Assembly: GCA_022424925.1 (NCBI GenBank)
Contig: JAKMGM010000092.1
Span: 1 to 20,155, forward strand
Length of the DNA stretch: 20,155 bases
Origin: Candidatus Poseidoniaceae archaeon
GTDB lineage: Archaea; Thermoplasmatota; Poseidoniia; Poseidoniales; Poseidoniaceae
Direction of reading: 5' to 3'
The position numbers and the translations under genes were made by a program. Below, one piece after another: positions 1 to 7,400 of this stretch; the first letter of the stretch is position 1, and every line of letters starts with the position of its first letter. The notes beneath the pieces are model-generated. The model searched no databases. It was not told where the DNA came from and was given only the letters and a program-made list of their open reading frames with translations.

Positions 1-79
1 TTCTTGGAACTGGAGGAAACTTGCCCTCCCTCTAACCTTGAACTAATCAATCAGAGGATAGATGAATAGATTTACTGAT

Positions 80-350
80 TCGTGTTGACCCAATCTAAGG
101 GCCCGTAGTGGGTCTTGTCAGACGCTACCCATTGGTGTCGTGCGAACGATGGAGCACACTGGTTTTCAACCGGCGATGGATACGATGTTTGGGATGAATC
201 TTAGCGAGATACATTCGTGGTAGGTTTTCTTCAAGCGCCTCTCAACATCTCTTTGAAGCCTACTGGAGTTTCATCTACAGATACGGGTAGTTTTGTGCGT
301 GTTGTGTCGATGAAACTACAAAACGAGGGTTTCTTTTATCGCCCCTCGAC
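80..350 (+). ncRNA. Inverted-repeat-rich non-coding stretch, possible structured RNA or leader
   Basis: The first 375 bases hold no convincing gene, but several inverted repeats lie in a row. GACCCA (87-92) pairs with TGGGTC (109-114), and part of the latter could instead pair with ACCCA (127-131). GTAGG (220-224) plus CTTCAA (229-234) pairs with TTGAAG plus CCTAC (253-263), an 11-bp stem interrupted by a TTTT bulge. AGTTTCATC (267-275) pairs with GATGAAACT (309-317), enclosing CTAC (275-278) and GTAG (287-290). CGAGGG (324-329) pairs with CCCTCG (343-348). The succession suggests a folded transcript or the untranslated leader of the PRC-barrel/RNase Z unit. The strand is assumed. I do not recognise a known RNA family, so function is open. 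Confidence 0.3.
333..341 (+). promoter_or_regulatory. Possible TATA-like element before the PRC-barrel gene
   Basis: A T/A-rich stretch (CTTTTATCG) lies about 35-40 bases before the ATG at 376 and is the best AT-rich candidate in the upstream region. It sits in the loop of the CGAGGG/CCCTCG inverted repeat (324-348). An archaeal start site about 25 nt downstream would leave a short leader that still includes the GGAGG at 364-368. This is inferred from spacing alone. Confidence 0.2.
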
Positions 351-375
351 TCGTGGTATTGCTGGAGGATAGGTG

Positions 376-636
376 ATGACTGCTGGCGAAGATTCCGTTT
401 CACGTCTTACCGGCCTTGAAGTCTATTTGCCTGACGGTCGTCGTTTGGGCGTCGTACACGACGCTGTCGTTGATGCCAACGGATTGAATTGCACGCATCT
501 CTTTGTTCGTGATACCGATGAAGCACTGGTCGAAGGGTCGGTCCACGTTGCAGTCCCGTGGCGATGGGTTCGAGCGATTGACCGGATTGTCTTGTTGCGA
601 TGGTTTCCTCAAACGCCAATTCCTCTCCAAAGTTGA
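376..636 (+). CDS. Small PRC-barrel domain protein
   Basis: An 86-residue soluble protein that is essentially one PRC-barrel domain. The opening LTGLEVYLPDGRRLGVVHD is the typical first hairpin of the fold, followed by a VVDANG turn, a strand (THLFVRD), and a closing VAVPWRWVRAIDRIVLL segment. PRC-barrels are small beta-barrels found as adaptor domains; archaeal single-domain versions include cell-division partners (CdpB) and RNA-processing relatives, but nothing here selects one role. The ATG at 376 is preferred because GGAGG (364-368) is 7 nt upstream; the GTG at 373 would leave only 4 nt. RNase Z begins 9 nt after the stop, so the two are probably co-transcribed, and a role in RNA metabolism is possible by association only. 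No signal peptide or membrane segment. Confidence 0.85.
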   Translation: MTAGEDSVSRLTGLEVYLPDGRRLGVVHDAVVDANGLNCTHLFVRDTDEALVEGSVHVAVPWRWVRAIDRIVLLRWFPQTPIPLQS

Positions 637-645
637 GCTGATTTC

Positions 646-1776
646 ATGACTTTGGAACTACATATTCTCGGAACCTCATCCGCCCGTCCAACTGGCAAGA
701 GGCAAGTCAGCGGCAGTGTTGTTTCGTGCGATGAGGGCATTGCCGTTATCGATGCTGGTGAGGGCTTCCAGACCCGGTATGCTCTCCAACGTAGACGCCT
801 CAAAGTACATGAGAAAGGCACGACACTTCGAGCATCGAAAGTCAATGTAGTTTGTTTGACGCACGGCCATCTTGACCACACATGGGGCCTTTTACCGTGG
901 ATGCACACAATGGCTTTGGACAAGCGTGCCGTTCCACTGCTCGTCCTTGGCCCAACTTCGCCAGATGTGTTCAGTGCGCTGCTAGATTCGAATACGATTC
1001 CAGAAGACGCTCCAAACGCAGAGTTGGCTCGTCAAATGCGTAGTTGGCAATCGCTCGGTGCCACATCCGCAGAACTTGGATACGATGTTCGTTGGGTGTT
1101 GGGAGATGTGAAGAGCGATAGGTGGCTGGAATTGAACGCAGTTACTCATCCTTTTGAACTGGAGCAGATGCCTCAACCTGAAGGCTGGAAGAAATGTCGC
1201 ATTCAACCGCTTGTCACACGGCATACCGTTCCATCGTGTGGATGGATGATTGAATCCAGAGGTAGCAACGGTAAATTCAACCGGCTCAAGGCCGCAGAAT
1301 TGAAACTAACCGATGCTCAAAAGACACATCTCTCTTCGGGACACAATGTGACGCTTGACAACGGCGTTACATTACAGGCATCTGAGTTCAGAGGTAAACC
1401 GAGGCCGGCATCAAGAATGGTGATTTCTGGCGATACTGCGGAATTGTCGGACGGCATAAAAAACCTCTCTGAGGTTGATGTTTTAGTGCACGAAGCGACA
1501 TTCTTGGACGAGGCCCAGGAATGGGCAGATACGTATCTGCACAGCACCAGTACTGGTGCTGCTCGTACTGCATTAGCCTGTTCAGCACGACATCTCGTAC
1601 TCACACATTTCAGTGCGCGTCTCAAAGATGAATCAATTCCGATTCAGGAAGCCGTCGATGTAGCGGTTGATGCCGAACTCAAAGTTTCATCTGCATGTGA
1701 CGGAGATCGAGTGCGCATCGATGAATACGGTGGAGTGCACCATTTGACTTGGCACGATGACCGCTGGACTTCTTGA
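646..1776 (+). CDS. rnz: Ribonuclease Z (tRNA 3'-end endonuclease), MBL fold
   Basis: Metallo-beta-lactamase-fold nuclease of 376 residues, expected to cut the 3' trailer from precursor tRNAs. The N-terminus has the family opening (LHILGTSSARPTGKR). The zinc motif HGHLDH gives H73, H75, D77 and H78; further ligands are H193 (RHTVPSCGW), D263 (ISGDTAE) and H321 (LTHFSAR). HEATF (H282 onward) and YLHSTSTGAA (H299) are also typical RNase Z segments, so the active site looks complete. It is somewhat longer than the roughly 300-residue short form, with extra sequence around residues 110-180 and 205-250. The ATG at 646 lies 9 nt after the PRC-barrel gene, without a strong Shine-Dalgarno, which fits translation coupled to that gene. 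Family assignment is firm; a different MBL phosphodiesterase is unlikely given the HTVPS and HEATF segments. Confidence 0.93.
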   Translation: MTLELHILGTSSARPTGKRQVSGSVVSCDEGIAVIDAGEGFQTRYALQRRRLKVHEKGTTLRASKVNVVCLTHGHLDHTWGLLPWMHTMALDKRAVPLLVLGPTSPDVFSALLDSNTIPEDAPNAELARQMRSWQSLGATSAELGYDVRWVLGDVKSDRWLELNAVTHPFELEQMPQPEGWKKCRIQPLVTRHTVPSCGWMIESRGSNGKFNRLKAAELKLTDAQKTHLSSGHNVTLDNGVTLQASEFRGKPRPASRMVISGDTAELSDGIKNLSEVDVLVHEATFLDEAQEWADTYLHSTSTGAARTALACSARHLVLTHFSARLKDESIPIQEAVDVAVDAELKVSSACDGDRVRIDEYGGVHHLTWHDDRWTS

Positions 1777-1821
1777 GCAAACGGCCACATCATTGAAGTG
1801 GATAAGGGCGCACAGCGATTT

Positions 1822-4410
1822 ATGCGTTCATCCCTCTTCGTCGCGCTCCTTCTCTGCACGATGTTGCTTCCAGCCACGGCTCTGGCCACAGAGGGGCGTG
1901 CTGAGCCAAATTGTTTGAACGATACACCTGCTGCCTTTTCGAGCGCCACCGTTATTGGCGACGGAGCGTGCATGAAAATCAATCTTGGTGTTCTCACTCC
2001 CGGTGATGTGTATGACCTTTCGATTATTGTGAGTCAAGACGCATTGGATATTCTCGTATTCGATCAAAATTCGATTCAGCCGTATGATTTGGGTCAATCC
2101 TACCGCTCATCGTATGAGCAGGTTCCGTCGACAGAATCGGCACTGGGAAGTTTTGAATTCCACTGGAAAGTCCCTCCATCGATTGCCTCAAAATCTTGGT
2201 TCATCGTTTTTGACAATGCTGCACACTCTGGAGACCAAGGTATGGGCGACCAAGGCGGTGCTGACAGCCGAGCAAGCCTCACGATTTCCAAAATTACAGA
2301 ATCGTATTGGACACCGTTCCATGACGTGATTGCGTTGCCAACGGATACTTCGAGCACGTTACTTTCCGGCGACAGCATGCGGCTTGACGCTGGTACCACG
2401 GTTGTCGTATCTGCATGGGAACTCGAAGGAAACGGCGATGTCTACCTACAGACACAAGCCATGAACACGCTGTACACGACCGGTGGAGTTGGTTCTCTGT
2501 TTATCACTGGAGCCAGCCTGCAATCGGTCGAAGACGCAGCTTCGTTTTCTTGGGTTGTTCCGAACGAACTGGAGGGGGAACTTCTCTACCTCATCGCAGA
2601 CAACACCGACACGCCCGTCGGTGGTGCAGATGGAACAAGCAAAGTTCGTATGACGGTCAGAGTCGAATTTGCTCCACCGCTCACCCCGACCATCAACGAT
2701 GATTCAAACGGTTCGACAATCATTGGGAAAGCCGTTACGCTTGACGCCATGTCAACGCCTAACCGCCTCAATCAAGTTGCGTCAGCTTCATGGGATTTTG
2801 ATGCAGCGAACGATGCCAATGGAGACGGTGATTCAACCAACGATGCGGATGCAACCGGGTGGGAAGCACTCGCCATTTGGTCTTCACCTGGCGATAGAAC
2901 CGTTACACTCACTGTTTCATCGCCGATTGGCGACAGCGCTACAGCAACGACGGTTGTGTCTGTTGCAGACGTCGTCGAGCCGGTTGCTCGAATCGGTGGT
3001 AACGGTCAACCGATCAGCGGTGGCTGGAAATTGATTGCCGAGCAATCGATTGTATTGAATTGCGATGGCAGTACCGATGATGACCGTGTTGAATCATGTT
3101 CGTGGAATCTTGATGGAACGCCGTACGGGCAAAACAATTCCGTCACGTTCTCGTGGACTGATATTGGCATGCATTCTGTCGAACTCACCGCTGTAGACCC
3201 ATCCGGAAACACCAATTCCATCACCACAATGATTACCGTGACGGATACTTCGCTTCCGGTCTTGGTTCAAGCGACACTTGACCTCCTTCCATCATCCGGA
3301 TTGGTTGATGATACCATCACGTGCAGCGCAGCAGCGAATGATGTCTATGACCCAGACTCCTCACTACGGTATCACTGGGATACCAACCCCAATGTAGACG
3401 CAGACGGCAACGGCAATGCGCGTGATGATGCTGACTTCAACGGTTCAACAACGGACATATCGTTTTCCCGTGCAGGAACGTTCGATGTCGTGCTCACTGT
3501 TTTTGACCAGTCCGACAATTCGGACAGTCACGCCTTCTCGATAACAGTCGAAAACCCTCCAGAAAAGGGCAGTATCGCTGGAATATTCATGGTCGTCTTG
3601 TTCATTGGGGCTGTGACAATGGGCGTCGCACTCATTGGCCATCGACGCTGGCAAAAGGGAATTGCACTCCAACTTCTTCTCGGCCGTGGATTAAGTGAAC
3701 CTGAAGCAAAAGCTCACCTGGCCAGTGTATCGAGTTCACGTAAACTCCCCTTGTTCTCATCTGCAGCAGAATTGTCCGGCCTCGATGCAGGTGAAGTGAA
3801 GACAGCATCATCAAAAGCGGAAGAAGCCAAAGCAGCTGAAATGGCTGCAATATACGGAACCCCCGCATCACCAGTTCCATCGCAACAAAGCGCTTTTGCA
3901 CCTCCAACACAGGGTGCGTTTGCACCTCCGTCACAGGGTGCTTTTGCACCTCCGTCACAGGGTGCTTTTGCACCTCCTTCACAGGGTGCGTTCGCACCTC
4001 CAACACAGGGCGCTTTTGCACCTCCGGCCTCTGCTGCAATGGCAGTTTCTCCCGGTTCGCAGGCTGCGGCGGCTGACGCAATGGCGTTGTTTAACGATGA
4101 AGAACCAACTCCGCAAGCCCCTGCTGTTGTCCAACCTCCGGCCCAAGTGGTGAGTGATTTGACTCCCACAGCACCGGTTCAAACGATTGTTAACAGCGGT
4201 GGTATATCGCTTCCAGAAGGCGTTTTGACGCCTCCAGTTTCGGCACCACCGCAACCCGTCCAGACTCCTGTCAAGGAACCTCAAAACGCTCAAACGCGAG
4301 TTGTGTGCAGTTCGTGTTCGAGTGCCTTCATGATTCAAATGCCTGAAGGTGTAACCAAAGTTATCGTTGCTTGCCCTTCGTGTTCCAAGGATTCTACTGT
4401 TGAGATTTGA
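1822..4410 (+). CDS. Secreted PKD-repeat membrane protein with cytosolic zinc ribbon
   Basis: Single-pass surface protein of 862 residues, counted from the ATG at 1822. The signal peptide starts RSSLFVALLLCTMLLPATA. Residues about 30-283 hold two copies of one beta-sandwich module, each ending with a W-x-VP stretch, a (V/A)DN turn and a GGAD loop. Three PKD-like domains follow (about 285-383, 385-477, 480-580); the first and third carry Asp/Asn-rich inserts (DANGDGDSTNDAD; DADGNGNARDDAD) that resemble calcium loops. A membrane helix spans about 584-607, followed by RRWQKG. The cytosolic tail has nearly six GAFAPP(S/T)Q repeats (690-735) and ends in a ribbon with C829-x2-C832 and C851-x2-C854, similar to the MJ0042-type finger. 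A GTG at 1798 would add eight residues, but the ATG gives a cleaner signal peptide. Likely an adhesin or envelope stalk; the exact role is unknown. Confidence 0.85.
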   Translation: MRSSLFVALLLCTMLLPATALATEGRAEPNCLNDTPAAFSSATVIGDGACMKINLGVLTPGDVYDLSIIVSQDALDILVFDQNSIQPYDLGQSYRSSYEQVPSTESALGSFEFHWKVPPSIASKSWFIVFDNAAHSGDQGMGDQGGADSRASLTISKITESYWTPFHDVIALPTDTSSTLLSGDSMRLDAGTTVVVSAWELEGNGDVYLQTQAMNTLYTTGGVGSLFITGASLQSVEDAASFSWVVPNELEGELLYLIADNTDTPVGGADGTSKVRMTVRVEFAPPLTPTINDDSNGSTIIGKAVTLDAMSTPNRLNQVASASWDFDAANDANGDGDSTNDADATGWEALAIWSSPGDRTVTLTVSSPIGDSATATTVVSVADVVEPVARIGGNGQPISGGWKLIAEQSIVLNCDGSTDDDRVESCSWNLDGTPYGQNNSVTFSWTDIGMHSVELTAVDPSGNTNSITTMITVTDTSLPVLVQATLDLLPSSGLVDDTITCSAAANDVYDPDSSLRYHWDTNPNVDADGNGNARDDADFNGSTTDISFSRAGTFDVVLTVFDQSDNSDSHAFSITVENPPEKGSIAGIFMVVLFIGAVTMGVALIGHRRWQKGIALQLLLGRGLSEPEAKAHLASVSSSRKLPLFSSAAELSGLDAGEVKTASSKAEEAKAAEMAAIYGTPASPVPSQQSAFAPPTQGAFAPPSQGAFAPPSQGAFAPPSQGAFAPPTQGAFAPPASAAMAVSPGSQAAAADAMALFNDEEPTPQAPAVVQPPAQVVSDLTPTAPVQTIVNSGGISLPEGVLTPPVSAPPQPVQTPVKEPQNAQTRVVCSSCSSAFMIQMPEGVTKVIVACPSCSKDSTVEI
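3889..4026 (+). repeat. 24-bp tandem repeat, 5.75 copies, encoding GAFAPP(S/T)Q
   Basis: In-frame tandem units begin at 3889, 3913, 3937, 3961, 3985 and 4009, the last one partial. The coding theme is G-A-F-A-P-P-(S/T)-Q; the first copy begins with S. The copies are nearly identical at DNA level, differing mainly at third codon positions and Ser/Thr, which indicates recent expansion or homogenisation. The unit length is a multiple of three, so copy-number change would keep the reading frame. Confidence 0.95.
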
Positions 4411-4412
4411 AC

Positions 4413-4448
4413 CCGCCCGTAGGGCGGAGTTTACAACCCACTCTTTTT
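4413..4448 (+). terminator. Possible terminator or processing hairpin
   Basis: Two bases after the stop of the PKD gene, CCGCCC (4413-4418) and GGGCGG (4422-4427) form a perfect 6-bp stem with a GTA loop. A run of five T follows at 4444-4448 after a 16-nt spacer. The T run is not immediately adjacent, so this may be a 3'-end stabilising hairpin rather than a classic terminator. Confidence 0.35.
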
Positions 4449-4496
4449 CAGTCACCAAAGGGATGGGTTCTCATAGTGGTGATTCCTGCTTGTATC

Positions 4497-7400
4497 ATGG
4501 TAGAGGGCCAACCGCGTTTGATTCGGGTCGGTCTACCCCAAGCATCTGACCCTCGGCGAATGGCAGTCGCCATGGTTGTTCTGATGTTTATCTCAATGGC
4601 TCAACCCGCTGGAGCAGATTTATCCGTTTCTCGTAACGACTTCGGCGTTTTAGATGAGTTGGAGGATACACTCTCGAAAAGAACTGCAAGCGGTGAAGCC
4701 GTTGCCGCTGCGAGTGGTGCAGCAGATGCGCTCAATGCAGTTGACCTCGCTCAACGTCCTATTGATGAGACAGACCCCCTTTCTCAAGCCAGCTCGTACC
4801 TTGACAGTCTCGAACTTCGTGATGCATCACCGTTTGAGCCAGACCATCCTCGACCGTATGAGTTCCTTATGGATGCTTCAACCCAGCCAGACGGATGGCC
4901 GTACAATTTGTTTGAAACATTGTTTTCAGTGGAATCACTCGGTCTTGACAATATCCTAGGCATAGGAATCAACACGTACGCTGTGTATGTGAACTTCACT
5001 TCCAGGGATAACGGTCCATCTCATGAAGCATGGGTTGAAGGAACGTTCACTGGCGAGTTGTTGGTTGGAACCGATCTTGTCTTGTTCAACAACTACATCG
5101 ATATCGATGGTGATTCTGTCGACGATTTGTCGGTGGGCTTGACCATTGAAGGACTCATCAATCAGGGTGATGGTTTTGGGATCGAATTGGGTGATTGTGG
5201 AACGCCACCACTTACGGTTCCCTGTGTGGAAGAATTGTGGATACGTCCTACGTTCCAATGGAAGGTGACGGCACTTGACCAGAGTGATTTCTTGTGGAAT
5301 AACATGTCGAATCTTGAAGTCAGTTTGATGAAAGGCTTGGCGTTTGATGTGACGCTCGACGAATCTGAATCGTATGCGATTGTTATCGACACCCGATTCA
5401 CGCAACCTCCTCACGAATTCACGCTTGGCGTTGGTTTGCAAAAAATCACATTCAGTGTTAATGCCGTCATCACCAACGTACTTGATTTCATTACTTCATT
5501 AACCAACGGAGGTGTGAATTCATCTACACTGAGTTTAACCTCTATATCAGCGCCGTATGCCATTCGAGCCTCCAATCCAGACGCGGACAGTTCGAACAAA
5601 CAATCGAACTGCGACGATGGCTCAGATTACTACGACCCCATTGCAGACCACAAGGCCGAAAGTCACGACCACAAATGTGGATTCGGCCTTGGTGTTGGCT
5701 TCATTCGATTTGACGGATACGGCGGAGGAACGACCGCGCCTGTTCTTGAAACAGCGTATATTGACGCTGGCTTCCATCCTGAAGAAGGAGACACGCGTCT
5801 TCCAAACGAGGTTGATATCACCTTACGTAACGACAATCTTGGAGCGAACACGTTCGACACTGTGGAAATATTCTCCGACTACGGCTCAGACATGTACCTC
5901 CATTATTTTGAGGACCGCTCGAACACCACCGAGGGTGATTCACCTTTTGGAAACACGACGGATTCGAGAACTTGGATTCGAGGACTCCCATCCGGAACCC
6001 TTCATCCCGATGAAATCAATGCGATCTTTACCATGATAGGTGAAGAACCAGGTGGAGTCGATTTGCCCGGTGAAATTCCATCACGTCTCTCAATGATTAT
6101 TGCGATCAAGAACTTTACTGGTGACAACCAAAACAACGTCAACGACCCAACTCTGCCAGTGAATCCGGCAGCACCACCGAATACACTCGTTGCCATCGTA
6201 GCGACCGAATCGATTGACCTGTTGGAATACAAATCAACCTTCAAACGCGGCGGTTATGACCTTGATTCTTCCTCAATTCAACTCAATATTGCCAATGTTC
6301 CGAAAGTCATTATCGTCGAAGGTAGTTTCCAAATCCCCGAAAGTGGATTGAGTAGGGTACAATACGATAATCCGAATCTTAACACGATTGCTCAGATTTT
6401 TGACAACGCTCTGCTTACCGTTGTTGAAGTTATATTGGATGTTGGTGATGTGGTTAACGGAATTCCGGAATCCATTGTAGGGACTGCAGGAGCATCTGGC
6501 GGTGCTGTTCGTCTGAATTGCTTCAATCAAGTCAAATTAAGTCTCCCTGAATCGACTCGTAGCCCTATGGAAATTGGTTCTGTTTCCATCGCAATTTCAA
6601 GCAGCGACCAACCCTGGCTCCCCGAGATTGACCACATTTTGTTGTCGGAGGACACGAATATCGAGACCGTGAACGGGCGGCTCGGCGTTCAAGAGCCACT
6701 CGTTCCCGTTGCAATGAGCGCCCGCATCGGCGGAATTTCCAGTGTCAGTCACGACTATGACCCCATCAATGATGTGCGACAGATGGAATTGCGGGGCATC
6801 ACCGGCGGACCCCTACTGATTGGACACCTGTTGCACGATGACGGCGACCTGGCCAATGCCAATCAGCAGTCAGCAACACTCTCCAACCGACCGAGTACGT
6901 TCAACGTCACACAAACAGCTGAGGCGCTCACATACGCTGCTTCAGATCCGATTGGCACCATTACATACGGCGGAAACGGAGAAGGTCAACGAAACGCAAT
7001 TCGACTGAATGGCCTTCCATCTTCCTTCCAACTCATACTGGGCGACACTGTTGGATATGTTGCATCAACGCCTATGGAGTCGATTGAAGTTCAACTCACG
7101 AACGCTACACAACCACTCACCATGGACGGCGACCACTTTCGCTTTTGGGTGAACGAACTCACGGGCGAGGCCAGTCTAAGCACGGCTATTTCCGACGTCA
7201 CAAGTATTCGCCGACTCTCTCCCCTTTCACCGGGTTCGACCGGTCCCGAAGGAAACTCAAGGATTGAACTGATTCGTGCAGAATCCTCTCCGATGAACAT
7301 TCTTCTCGAAGATGAAACAGCGTATGATGACGCATTCAAAGGCTTGAACGGCCGGATAGCAATCGACCCTCTTCCTGCCAATATCACCGTCGCTTACCCC

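Noticed and set aside
1..69. Open frame FLELEETC... ending in TAG at 67-69, possibly the tail of an upstream gene
   Set aside because: Only 22 codons are visible, with no recognisable motif; other frames end at 33-35 and nearby, so coding cannot be supported.
12..80. RNase P RNA-like words (GAGGAAAC at 13-20 and AGATGAAT at 60-67)
   Set aside because: In RNase P RNA these conserved regions lie some 200-300 nt apart; here the gap is about 40 nt, and the conserved ACAGAA...GGCTTAT segment is absent.
100..200. Possible tRNA around GGTTTTCAACC
   Set aside because: No set of four arms with a proper T-loop and acceptor pairing could be built; the hairpin stands alone.
1785..1801. CCAC/GTGG stem around the GTG at 1798
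   Set aside because: Only 4 bp, expected by chance; the ATG at 1822 is the better start.
3889..4026. Tandem repeat as a CRISPR array
   Set aside because: Units are contiguous with no unique spacers and are in frame within a gene.
3632..4458. Minus-strand and shifted frames with repetitive HPV/EVQ-, CDGGAKAP- or HLRHRV-type peptides
   Set aside because: The repetition is only the 24-bp tandem repeat read in other frames or on the other strand.
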